From Faecalicatena contorta (lineage in GTDB: Bacteria > Bacillota > Clostridia > Lachnospirales > Lachnospiraceae), in the NCBI RefSeq assembly GCF_021531895.1, contig NZ_JAFBIX010000004.1, forward strand, positions 1 to 64,000: a stretch of 64,000 bases of DNA, in the 5' to 3' direction. This document shows, one piece after another, positions 9,001 to 16,503 of this stretch. Each line of letters opens with the position of its first letter. Position 1 is the first letter of the stretch. The position numbers and the translations under genes were made by a program. The notes under the pieces were generated by a model, which searched no databases, was not told the DNA's origin, and saw only the letters and a list, made by a program, of their open reading frames with translations.

Positions 9001-9233
9001 AACAGGAATCACCAAATCTTATGGACCTTATCCTTGGACACAAGATAGACCTTGTCATTGATACGCCGCCACAGGGTGCTGATCGCTCCAGAGATGGATT
9101 TATCATTCGAAGAAATGCGATTGAGACAGGTGTCAACGTCCTGACGGCTATTGACACAGCGGAGGCGTTGATTACTAGTCTAGAGAATACAGATATCAAA
9201 AAATTGACATTAATTGATATTGCGACAATATAA
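6036..9233 (+). CDS. carB: carbamoyl-phosphate synthase large subunit
   Basis: CarB makes carbamoyl phosphate from bicarbonate, ammonia and two ATP. At 1065 residues it has the usual length. It is built of two homologous ATP-grasp halves: the first starts [21 protein letters not shown] near residue 8, the second [21 protein letters not shown] near residue 550. A C-terminal MGS-like allosteric domain follows from about residue 930. GGSGGGIAH and GGQGMQIAI are the glycine-rich ATP loops. The gene is coupled to carA through TAATG and followed by a strong terminator. No aspartate carbamoyltransferase or ornithine carbamoyltransferase gene adjoins it. Confidence 0.97.
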   Translation: [1065 protein letters not shown]

Positions 9234-9253
9234 TATGGTTGCTTTGAAGAAAA

Positions 9254-9284
9254 GGAATGTGCAGATATGCATGTTCCTTTTTTT
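9254..9284 (+). terminator. intrinsic terminator after carAB
   Basis: GGAATGTGCA (9254-9263) pairs, with two G-T wobbles, with TGCATGTTCC (9268-9277), followed by seven T. It closes the carAB transcript. Confidence 0.85.
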
Positions 9285-9303
9285 AGTAAAAGCAACTTTT
9301 TTG

Positions 9304-9332
9304 TTGACAGATTATTTTGAATATGATAATAT
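9304..9332 (+). promoter_or_regulatory. sigma-A type promoter of the SleB-like hydrolase gene
   Basis: TTGACA at 9304-9309 and TAATAT at 9327-9332 are spaced by 17 bp, 114 bp before the start codon. Confidence 0.75.
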
Positions 9333-9348
9333 ATCTCACGTTGTGTTA

Positions 9349-9365
9349 TGTAACAAATTTGTAAT
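9349..9365 (+). promoter_or_regulatory. possible WalR (YycF) box
   Basis: TGTAAC, five bases, then TGTAAT matches the WalR consensus TGTWAH-N5-TGTWAH exactly. It sits just downstream of the predicted start of a cell-wall hydrolase transcript, where WalR acts as a repressor in some Firmicutes. The region is AT-rich, so chance occurrence is possible. Confidence 0.35.
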
Positions 9366-9445
9366 AATTGTAATAAAGTTTAAAGAAATGAATATACTTT
9401 ATTAAAACAATGTTCATACATTGCAAAATAGGAGGGTATAAATTT

Positions 9446-10069
9446 ATGATAAAAAATAAGAGACTGAGTTCGATGTTCGTGTTTTTGGCAGCATGTTCAC
9501 TGATGGCAACGGGGTTTACCAGCCAGGCAGCCTCTTTACAGTCTGAGACAAACCATACAACAGGGATAGAGACAGCTGACATACAGACTACAGCGATGCA
9601 GACAATATCTGAAGAATTCGTGGCTTCCGCCAGTGAAGTTACAGCAGAGGGTCAGCAAATGGCAGCTGAAGAAACAGCCAGAAGAGAACAAGAAGCAAAA
9701 GAACAGGCAGAAAGAGAGGCACAGGCTGCGAAAGAATTGCAGCAGAAGCAAGAACTTCTGGCATCTATCATATTTTGCGAGGCAGGAAATCAGCCATACG
9801 AAGGACAAGTGGCGGTAGGAGCTGTTGTTCTAAACCGCGTGAACAGCGGAAGCTATCCCAATAGCATAGAAGAAGTCATCTATCAGCCAGGCCAGTTCGG
9901 TCCGGCATCCACAGGATGGCTCAACCAAGTCAGAAATTCCGGCGGTTACACCGCAACAGCCCTACAGGCTGCAGCAGATGCACTGGCAGGAGCCAACCCA
10001 GTTGGCGGGTGCCTGTACTTCGACAAAGGCGGATGCGGTACCAAAATAGGAGATCATTACTTTCATTAG
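9446..10069 (+). CDS. secreted cell-wall hydrolase, SleB-like (Hydrolase_2) domain
   Basis: The 207-residue protein has a cleavable signal peptide (basic MIKNKR, hydrophobic core, SQAA near residue 30). A linker follows, then a Gln/Glu/Ala-rich likely coiled coil (about 70-105) and a C-terminal SleB-type catalytic domain. The domain starts LASIIFCEAGNQPYEGQVAV, which carries the conserved Glu, and continues with VLNRVNSGSYPNS. Family members cleave spore cortex or vegetative peptidoglycan. No separate wall-binding domain is present. The ATG at 9446 has GGAGG ten bases upstream. Confidence 0.88.
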   Translation: MIKNKRLSSMFVFLAACSLMATGFTSQAASLQSETNHTTGIETADIQTTAMQTISEEFVASASEVTAEGQQMAAEETARREQEAKEQAEREAQAAKELQQKQELLASIIFCEAGNQPYEGQVAVGAVVLNRVNSGSYPNSIEEVIYQPGQFGPASTGWLNQVRNSGGYTATALQAAADALAGANPVGGCLYFDKGGCGTKIGDHYFH

Positions 10070-10076
10070 TAAAATG

Positions 10077-10125
10077 TTAAAATGGGGACGTAGTAAAATG
10101 CAATTTTACTACGTCCCCATTTTAA
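10077..10125. repeat. 23-bp perfect inverted repeat with 3-nt loop
   Basis: Positions 10077-10099 and 10103-10125 are exact reverse complements around GCA, with a central GGGGACGTAGT motif. The outer A/T ends let it serve as a bidirectional terminator for the hydrolase gene. The length and perfection also resemble an interspersed repeat unit rather than an ordinary terminator. No second copy occurs in this window. Confidence 0.8.
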
Positions 10126-10229
10126 AAATGCCCTGTACCCAAATTAAGATTTTATGAATTTTTATGTGAAATATACACAAGAATATTAAAATCCTGTACA
10201 CTGTTGTTTGATAAGGAGTGAAGACAACG

Positions 10230-10904
10230 ATGTACAGGATTTTAATTATTGAGGATGATATGACGATTGCGCATGCGCTTGCAAATCATTTGGAAAGATG
10301 GGATTATGAAACGCGGTGTGCGGAGGATTTTAAGTATGTGACAGAGGTTTTTCTGGAGTATGATCCGCAGTTGGTGCTTTTGGATGTTATGCTTCCGTTT
10401 TTTAATGGATTTCACTGGTGCCAGGAGATTCGAAAGATATCGAAGGTGCCGATTATTTTTCTGTCTTCAGCCAATGACAATATGAACATTGTGATGGCTA
10501 TGAATATGGGTGGAGATGAGTATATTGAGAAGCCGTTTGATCTGAATGTAGTGACGGCGAAGGTTCAGGCTATCTTGCGAAGGGCGTATTCTTTCCAGGG
10601 TTCGGTCAATGTGATGGAATATCATGGGGCGGTATTGCATTTGAACGATGCGGTGATCGGTTATCGGGATCGGGAATTAGAATTGACAAAAAATGAATTT
10701 CGCATTTTGCAGATGCTGCTGGAGAATCGGGGAAAGATTGTCTCGCGAGATGATCTGATTACGAGACTCTGGGAGAGCGATGAGTTTATCGATGACAATA
10801 CTTTGACGGTCAATATTGCCAGGCTTCGGAAGAAATTAGAGCAACTTGGACTGGATGATATGATCCGCACAAAAAAAGGGATAGGATATATGGTGGAGCA
10901 ATGA
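10230..10904 (+). CDS. OmpR-family response regulator, BceR-like
   Basis: The 224-residue protein has a receiver domain (about 1-115) with the acidic pocket IIEDD and phospho-acceptor Asp in LVLLDVMLP, and conserved Lys in YIEKPFD. A winged-helix DNA-binding domain follows (about 130-222), with NTLTVNIARLRKKLEQ as recognition helix. It overlaps the histidine kinase gene by ATGA and lies upstream of a BceAB transporter, so it probably activates that transporter when antimicrobial peptides are sensed. The ATG at 10230 has AAGGAG 11 bases upstream; the in-frame GTG at 10218 overlaps that site. Confidence 0.93.
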   Translation: MYRILIIEDDMTIAHALANHLERWDYETRCAEDFKYVTEVFLEYDPQLVLLDVMLPFFNGFHWCQEIRKISKVPIIFLSSANDNMNIVMAMNMGGDEYIEKPFDLNVVTAKVQAILRRAYSFQGSVNVMEYHGAVLHLNDAVIGYRDRELELTKNEFRILQMLLENRGKIVSRDDLITRLWESDEFIDDNTLTVNIARLRKKLEQLGLDDMIRTKKGIGYMVEQ

Positions 10905-11920
10905 GGATAGTGATGTCATTTTTGCGAGAGCAGACCAGAGAGATATGCTTGTATATGGGGCTGGTCGGAATATTTATTGTAATGTTATTCTTATATAATG
11001 TTCCGTTGGATGCGGTTCAATATATTGTGTTATTGATGATTTTGTGGGGAGTTTTCTGTGGAGCAATCGGCTTTTTCCGATATCGGAAACGTCATGAGGC
11101 ACTTTTAAAGGTGGAAAGGAGTCACGGAAAATGTCTGGATGATCTGCCACAGCCGGAAGGTATGCTGGAAGATGATTATCAGAGAATTGTACGACTTTCT
11201 GATAATCTGATCAGAGATATGGAATCGACAGCTCGTATTTCCAAGCGGGAGATGGAAGATTATTATGGAATGTGGATACATCAGATCAAGACACCGATTG
11301 CGGCAATGCATGTCTTACTGCAATCCTATGAAAACGGAGATGTAGTTGATCAGATTCTGACTAAAAATATAAAAATGGAACTTTTCAAGATTGAACAGTA
11401 TGTCGAGATGGTCCTTACTTATCTTAGAGTAGAGGATATGTCGTCGGACTTGTCTCTGAAAACATATGATCTGGATGATATCGTGAAACATGCAGTCCGT
11501 AAATATTCACAGCCATTTATTTTGAAAAAGATTAAGTTAAATTATACTACAATAGATATTCAAGTTCTTACAGATGAAAAATGGCTTCTCTTTGTTATTG
11601 AACAGATTCTGTCAAATGCATTGAAATATACCAAAAGTATGGGGAGTATTGCCATTTATATGGAAGAGACAAAGCAAGGAAAGTGCCTTGTGATAGAAGA
11701 TACTGGAATTGGTATTCAGCCAGAAGATTTGCCGCGAGTGTTTGAAAAGGGATTTACAGGATATAATGGCAGGGCAGATAAAAAGTCTACTGGGATTGGT
11801 CTGTACCTGTGTAAAGTGGTTATGGACAGGCTTCGGCACAGCATATGGATCGAATCAGAGGTTGACCAGGGAACCAAGGTGTTTCTATGTCTGTCCAGAG
11901 ATGAAGGCTACTTCGAATAG
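10901..11920 (+). CDS. intramembrane-sensing histidine kinase, BceS-like
   Basis: The 339-residue kinase has two close N-terminal membrane segments (about residues 15-35 and 42-62) with almost no extracellular loop, the mark of kinases that sense through their partner ABC transporter. The H-box is WIHQIKTPIAAMHVL (about residue 125), the N-box QILSNALKYT, and the ATP lid holds DTGIGIQPEDLPRVFEKGF and GIGLYLCKVV. Its start overlaps the regulator's stop. A terminator follows, so bceAB-like genes form their own unit. Confidence 0.92.
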   Translation: MRIVMSFLREQTREICLYMGLVGIFIVMLFLYNVPLDAVQYIVLLMILWGVFCGAIGFFRYRKRHEALLKVERSHGKCLDDLPQPEGMLEDDYQRIVRLSDNLIRDMESTARISKREMEDYYGMWIHQIKTPIAAMHVLLQSYENGDVVDQILTKNIKMELFKIEQYVEMVLTYLRVEDMSSDLSLKTYDLDDIVKHAVRKYSQPFILKKIKLNYTTIDIQVLTDEKWLLFVIEQILSNALKYTKSMGSIAIYMEETKQGKCLVIEDTGIGIQPEDLPRVFEKGFTGYNGRADKKSTGIGLYLCKVVMDRLRHSIWIESEVDQGTKVFLCLSRDEGYFE

Positions 11921-11928
11921 AATCCATT

Positions 11929-11944
11929 CTTACAAAGATGTAAG
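11929..11944 (+). promoter_or_regulatory. inverted repeat, candidate response-regulator site
   Basis: CTTACA and TGTAAG flank AAGA, a perfect 6-bp inverted repeat 96 bp before the transporter ATPase gene. Regulators of this class bind such repeats ahead of their target transporter. However, a terminator hairpin follows closely and no clear -10 is correctly placed, so the role is uncertain. Confidence 0.3.
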
Positions 11945-11952
11945 TTTATACA

Positions 11953-11998
11953 GGGAAAATGTAATCCAATTCGATGGAAGGACATTTTCCCGTTTTTT
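11953..11998 (+). terminator. intrinsic terminator between kinase and transporter genes
   Basis: GGGAAAATGT (11953-11962) pairs with ACATTTTCCC (11982-11991), followed by G and six T. The T-run merges with a TATAAT at 11998-12003, which could be the -10 of a separate promoter for the transporter genes. Confidence 0.75.
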
Positions 11999-12039
11999 AT
12001 AATAAGATTTGTAGAGAACAAAGAAAGGATGGATAGATT

Positions 12040-12807
12040 ATGGCACTGTTGGAAGTGAAAAATGTAAAGAAAATATATACGACCCGTTTTGGGGGCAATC
12101 AGGTGGAGGCACTTAAGAATGTGAATTTTTCTGTGGAACCAAGAGAGTATGTTGCAATCATGGGAGAATCAGGATCGGGAAAGACGACTCTTTTGAATAT
12201 TCTTGCGGCACTGGATAAGCCTTCCGGAGGAAAAGTATATTTGAAAGGCAGAGATCTTGGAAGTCTCAGAGAGAAAGAAATTGCAACATTCAGACGTCAA
12301 AATCTGGGGTTCGTGTTTCAGGACTTTCATCTTCTGGATACGTTTTCTCTCAAAGATAATATCTTTTTGCCTCTGGTACTTTCCGGCAAAAAGTACGAAG
12401 AGATGGAAAAGCGATTAAGGCCGATTGCAGAAAAACTTGGTATTCAGGGAATATTGGACAAATATCCTTATGAAGTGTCCGGCGGACAGAAGCAAAGGGC
12501 AGCGGTAGCAAGAGCGCTGATTACCAGGCCGCAGTTGATTCTGGCAGATGAGCCTACAGGAGCGTTGGATTCCAGGGCCGCAGATGATCTGATGAATCTT
12601 TTTACGACCATTCATCAGGACGGACAGACAATCGTAATGGTCACTCATAGTGTGAAGGCGGCAAGCAACGCAAAACGGGTGTTGTTCATCAAAGATGGCG
12701 AAGTGTTCCATCAGTTGTATCGTGGCAGTCTTACCAATGAGGAAATGTATCAAAAGATCTCAGATACACTGACCGTGTTAACAACGGGAGGTGAGAGGCA
12801 TGAGTAG
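12040..12807 (+). CDS. ABC transporter ATP-binding protein, BceA-like
   Basis: The 255-residue ATPase belongs to the MacB/LolD/BceA group. Walker A is GESGSGKTTLLN (about residue 40), the Q-loop is in FVFQDFHLLD, the signature is VSGGQKQRAAVARAL and Walker B is LILADEPTGALDSR. With the FtsX-type permease that follows, it should form a BceAB complex, which frees lipid II-cycle intermediates from bound peptide antibiotics. It also acts as the sensor for the kinase upstream. It overlaps the permease gene by 8 bp. Confidence 0.93.
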   Translation: MALLEVKNVKKIYTTRFGGNQVEALKNVNFSVEPREYVAIMGESGSGKTTLLNILAALDKPSGGKVYLKGRDLGSLREKEIATFRRQNLGFVFQDFHLLDTFSLKDNIFLPLVLSGKKYEEMEKRLRPIAEKLGIQGILDKYPYEVSGGQKQRAAVARALITRPQLILADEPTGALDSRAADDLMNLFTTIHQDGQTIVMVTHSVKAASNAKRVLFIKDGEVFHQLYRGSLTNEEMYQKISDTLTVLTTGGERHE

Positions 12808-14785
12808 CTCCATTTATTCCAGGCTGGCTGTGACAAATATTAAGAATAACCGAAAGACCTATGTTCCGTATATCCTGACGGCTATTCTGACGGTTATGAT
12901 GTACTATATTATGGATGCTCTTTCCAAAAACCCGGAAATTGGAGATGGAAGTCTGAAATCAGTATTGGATTGTGCAGTTTGGGTTATTATAATTTTTGCA
13001 ATTATTTTTCTGTTCTATACAAATAGTTTCCTGATTAAGAGACGGAAAAATGAAATCGGCGTGTATAATATACTGGGCATGGGAAAACCTCATATAGCAA
13101 GGATGCTTACAATTGAAACGATGATTACAGCAGTGCTCAGCATTGGCACAGGGATGATCTGTGGAATTATTTTCAGCAAATTGATGTATCTGATTTTTTT
13201 GAAAATCCTGCACTACGACATAGGAATGAAATTCAATTTATCAGTAGATTCACTTCGCAATACATTAATCCTCTTTGTCGGAATATTTTTGCTGACATTG
13301 GGATATAACCTGCTTCAGATTAAACTGTCGAATCCAATAGAACTGCTTCATGGAAGTGAGCAGGGTGAAAAAGAGCCAAAGACAAAATTACTATTGACAA
13401 TATTTGGCTTGATATCACTTGGAATTGGATATTATATTGCTATTATAACAAAAGAACCTTTGACGGCTCTCACTAATTTTTTCGCAGCAGTTGTATGCGT
13501 AATCTTAGGAACATACGCATTGTTTGTGGCAGGCAGTATTGCACTTCTTAAAATGCTTCGCAAAAATAAGAAATTTTATTATCAGACCAGACATTTTACG
13601 GCAGTTTCCGGCATGATTTACCGTATGAAACAGAATGCAGTCGGACTGGCCAATATCTGTATCCTCAGTACGATGGTTCTGGTCATGATATCAACCACAG
13701 TATCTCTGTATGCAGGAATGGATGATATATTACATATACGATTCCCGAAAGAATGTAAAGTGAGTATTGAGACTGCCAATCCTGAAAATGAGCAGATGGC
13801 AGATCAGATTATTGAAGAAGAAACCAAAAAAGCAGGCGTTAGGCTGGAAAGTATTCTGCAATATCATAATGAAGAATTAATGGCATCAAGATCAGACGAT
13901 GAATTTCAGTTGAGAGAATTTGGAAATTATGCGGTTGCTAATACTTGCGAAATAAATCTGATTCCGCTGGAAGACTTCAACCAGATGGAAAATCAAAAGA
14001 GGAGTCTTATGGCAGATGAAGTCCTTGTATACAATGTGAAAGGAATGTATGGGAAAGATACGATTAAAATTGGTGACAAAGAGTATCATGTAGCAGAAGA
14101 ACTGGAACACATGAAAGCAGAACCAAAAAACCAGTCCGGGATATATGAAACCTATTATGTGATATTCCCAGATATAGATCAGATTCAGGATGTACTAAAT
14201 CATGTATATCAGGATAGTACAATGGATGCAGACTGGATTGCCAAGAAAAGCAGCATTTCTTATGATATATCATTTGACCTGAAGGGGAAAAAACAAAATT
14301 GCAAGGATGCAATGAATGTTATCAAGAGCCGGATTGAAAATGAAATTCCGAATGCATCCTGTGAAAGCCGTGAATTAAGCCGTAAAAGCTTTTACGGTTT
14401 ATACGGCGGACTGTTTTTTATCGGAGTCTATCTTGGAATCATGTTTCTGATGGCAACCGTACTCATCATCTATTACAAACAGATTTCCGAAGGATACGAT
14501 GATCGTAAACGTTATCAGATTATGCAAAATGTAGGAATGAGTAAAGCAGAAGTCAAACGTTCTATCCGAAGTCAGGTCCTTATCGTATTCTTCCTTCCGC
14601 TGGTAATGGCAGTTATACACATCACTGTGGCATTTGGTGTGATTACAAAATTACTGGCAGTATTAAACCTCGTCAATGTCGAATTATTCCGACATTGCAC
14701 AGTCGCTACCGTTGCAGTATTCGCTGCATTCTATGCAGGAGTATTCACGATTACTACCAGAGAATACTACAAAATTGTTAAATAG
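12800..14785 (+). CDS. ABC transporter permease, BceB-like (FtsX family)
   Basis: The 661-residue membrane protein has one N-terminal transmembrane helix, then FtsX-type four-helix blocks near residues 50-260 and 540-655. A large extracellular domain (about 310-530) lies between them, the part that determines peptide recognition in BceB proteins. It pairs with the overlapping BceA-like ATPase. The ATG at 12800 has GGAGGTG eight bases upstream; an in-frame GTG at 12791 overlaps that site. Which peptide it handles cannot be read from the sequence. Confidence 0.92.
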   Translation: MSSSIYSRLAVTNIKNNRKTYVPYILTAILTVMMYYIMDALSKNPEIGDGSLKSVLDCAVWVIIIFAIIFLFYTNSFLIKRRKNEIGVYNILGMGKPHIARMLTIETMITAVLSIGTGMICGIIFSKLMYLIFLKILHYDIGMKFNLSVDSLRNTLILFVGIFLLTLGYNLLQIKLSNPIELLHGSEQGEKEPKTKLLLTIFGLISLGIGYYIAIITKEPLTALTNFFAAVVCVILGTYALFVAGSIALLKMLRKNKKFYYQTRHFTAVSGMIYRMKQNAVGLANICILSTMVLVMISTTVSLYAGMDDILHIRFPKECKVSIETANPENEQMADQIIEEETKKAGVRLESILQYHNEELMASRSDDEFQLREFGNYAVANTCEINLIPLEDFNQMENQKRSLMADEVLVYNVKGMYGKDTIKIGDKEYHVAEELEHMKAEPKNQSGIYETYYVIFPDIDQIQDVLNHVYQDSTMDADWIAKKSSISYDISFDLKGKKQNCKDAMNVIKSRIENEIPNASCESRELSRKSFYGLYGGLFFIGVYLGIMFLMATVLIIYYKQISEGYDDRKRYQIMQNVGMSKAEVKRSIRSQVLIVFFLPLVMAVIHITVAFGVITKLLAVLNLVNVELFRHCTVATVAVFAAFYAGVFTITTREYYKIVK

Positions 14786-14791
14786 ATGTTG

Positions 14792-14821
14792 TTGACACAT
14801 CCCTTTCTTAGGTTGTATTGT
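14792..14821 (+). promoter_or_regulatory. probable promoter of the cupin gene
   Basis: TTGACA at 14792-14797 is consensus. The best -10 is TATTGT at 14816-14821 with an 18-bp spacer, 58 bp before the cupin start. Confidence 0.5.
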
Positions 14822-14879
14822 GTATATAGAACATATCATCAATGAACTAGGATGATAGCGATAAGGAGGAGCATGTAGT

Positions 14880-15224
14880 ATGACAAAAGCCGGAGAAAGA
14901 GAATTAGTAAAAGTAGAGCATGTGAATGGAGGAGCAGGGTTCATCACAAGAGAGCAGTTGGTTTCTTCTGAGGAAGTCGGAGAAGCTTGTAGGATGTATG
15001 CGAAGATATCGGTTCTTCCGAACTGTGAGATTGGATATCATGAGCATCATGGAGAGACGGAATCGTATTTTATATTGTCTGGACATGGAATGTATGATGA
15101 TAATGGTAAAGCGTATCCAGCTGAACCGGGGGACTTATTCCTGTGTAAAGACGGAGATGGACATGGGCTAAAGAATACTGGAACAGAAGAACTTACATTT
15201 ATGGCATTGATACTTAAAAAATAA
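14880..15224 (+). CDS. small cupin-domain protein
   Basis: The 114-residue single-domain cupin has motif 1 in GYHEHHGETESYFILSGHG (metal ligands His, His, Glu) and a motif 2 in EPGDLFLCKDGDGHGLKN with the final His. The ligand set suggests a metal-binding barrel with an enzymatic or ligand-sensing role. The substrate is unknown. AAGGAGGAG precedes the ATG. It is a single gene between a BceAB-like permease and a convergent aminotransferase, and context does not suggest a pathway. Confidence 0.88.
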   Translation: MTKAGERELVKVEHVNGGAGFITREQLVSSEEVGEACRMYAKISVLPNCEIGYHEHHGETESYFILSGHGMYDDNGKAYPAEPGDLFLCKDGDGHGLKNTGTEELTFMALILKK

Positions 15225-15251
15225 TATGGGTAGTTTTCATAGACTAAGTGA

Positions 15252-15284
15252 AAGGGAGTAAGTTGTCGGAGGACTTACTCCCTT
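15252..15284. terminator. hairpin between convergent cupin and aminotransferase genes
   Basis: AAGGGAGTAAGT (15252-15263) and ACTTACTCCCTT (15273-15284) form a 12-bp perfect stem. There is only a short T-run on either strand, so it is a likely but not ideal bidirectional terminator. Confidence 0.6.
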
Positions 15285-15302
15285 CAAAAGTTAAATATAT
15301 AA

Positions 15303-16400
15303 TTATAGATTTCGGAAAATATCCATAAGCCGGTCATTGTCTTTTGGCATCATGATACAAAATCGCACATATTCTCCCTCAAGACTTTCAAAAGAGGAAC
15401 AATCACGGATCATCATACGTTCGCGGATTGCGGCTTCAAATACATCAAATGAAGTAATACCTGTTTTAAGAATTCGAATCAGGATAAAGTTCGCATAGGG
15501 ATTATAGATTTTTAATGTGCCTTGGGCTTCTAGCTTTTTCAACTCTGTGTAGAGTCTGGTACGTTCAGAGTCAATCAGCTGATAGGTAGCATGGATGTAT
15601 TCTTTGTCATTTAACATAAGTTCGCCTGCAAAAGCGCCGATACTGTTCAGACTCCATGGATTTTGATGGGTAATCAGAGCCTGAAGAAATGCTTCGTTAC
15701 TTGTAAGCCCATAACCAAAACGCAGCCCTGGAGCGGCGAAGAATTTGGAGACACCACGGATGACCATGAAGTTGTCGTATTTTGGAACAAGAGGGATAGA
15801 ACTGATTTCGGTTCCTTCAGGGGCAAATTCCACGTAAGTCTCGTCGATCATGACGAAAATATCGAGCTCTTTGCAGCAGTGGATGATCTGTTCCATATCA
15901 TTTATGCTGATAGCAGAAGAAGTAGGATTGTTTGGATTACAGATGATTACAAGATCGATTTCTTTTGTTAAATTATTTAAAAAATCTGAAATATTTAGAC
16001 AAAAGTTATCCTCTTCCTTTAGATGATAGTATTCCAGAGTTCCACCGACCAGGGAAAGTTCTCGTGCGTATTCTGAATAGGTAGGTCCGAGTACAAGGGC
16101 TTTTCGAGGAGCACGCTGACTGATCAGAAGGGAGATTAGTTCGGTAGAACCATTCCCGACTACAATATGCCGTGGATCTGCATTACAGTAGGAACCTATG
16201 TTTTTTTTGAGACTGGTGTAATTTCGGTCTGGATAGCTGCTGATGATGTCCAGATTACCGGCCAGTTTCTTTTTTACTGTCTCTGATAATCCAAGTGGAT
16301 TGACATTTGCGCCGAATTTAACGATTCCTTCGGCGGAAATGTGGTAATATTCTGCAATCTTTTCTAAATCACTTCCGTGAAATTCTGGTTTCTTTTCCAT
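15303..16400 (-). CDS. PLP-dependent aminotransferase, HisC/CobD-like
   Basis: The 365-residue fold-type I enzyme resembles histidinol-phosphate aminotransferase and threonine-phosphate decarboxylase (CobD). The PLP lysine lies in VSKFFAAPGLRFGYG, the PLP-ring Asp in IDETYVEF, and the substrate-binding Asn in CNPNNPTS. The N-terminus HGSDLEKIAEYY...FGANVNPLG is closer to CobD-type starts than to HisC. No histidine or cobalamin genes lie nearby, so the substrate is undecided. It diverges from the DUF5717 gene. Confidence 0.82.
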   Translation of the reverse strand: MEKKPEFHGSDLEKIAEYYHISAEGIVKFGANVNPLGLSETVKKKLAGNLDIISSYPDRNYTSLKKNIGSYCNADPRHIVVGNGSTELISLLISQRAPRKALVLGPTYSEYARELSLVGGTLEYYHLKEEDNFCLNISDFLNNLTKEIDLVIICNPNNPTSSAISINDMEQIIHCCKELDIFVMIDETYVEFAPEGTEISSIPLVPKYDNFMVIRGVSKFFAAPGLRFGYGLTSNEAFLQALITHQNPWSLNSIGAFAGELMLNDKEYIHATYQLIDSERTRLYTELKKLEAQGTLKIYNPYANFILIRILKTGITSFDVFEAAIRERMMIRDCSSFESLEGEYVRFCIMMPKDNDRLMDIFRNL

Positions 16401-16449
16401 ATCTATGCATCCTATTCTATAATAATTTCATGATTTTGTGTTTCTGGCA

Positions 16450-16479
16450 TTGCCTTTACTTATCAATCAATGCTATAAT
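16450..16479 (+). promoter_or_regulatory. promoter of the DUF5717-DUF5716-TPR cluster
   Basis: TTGCCT at 16450-16455 and TATAAT at 16474-16479 have an 18-bp spacer. Transcription would start only about 18 bases before the ATG at 16504. Confidence 0.6.
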
Positions 16480-16503
16480 TTATTATAGTATGTTTTTAGA
16501 AAA

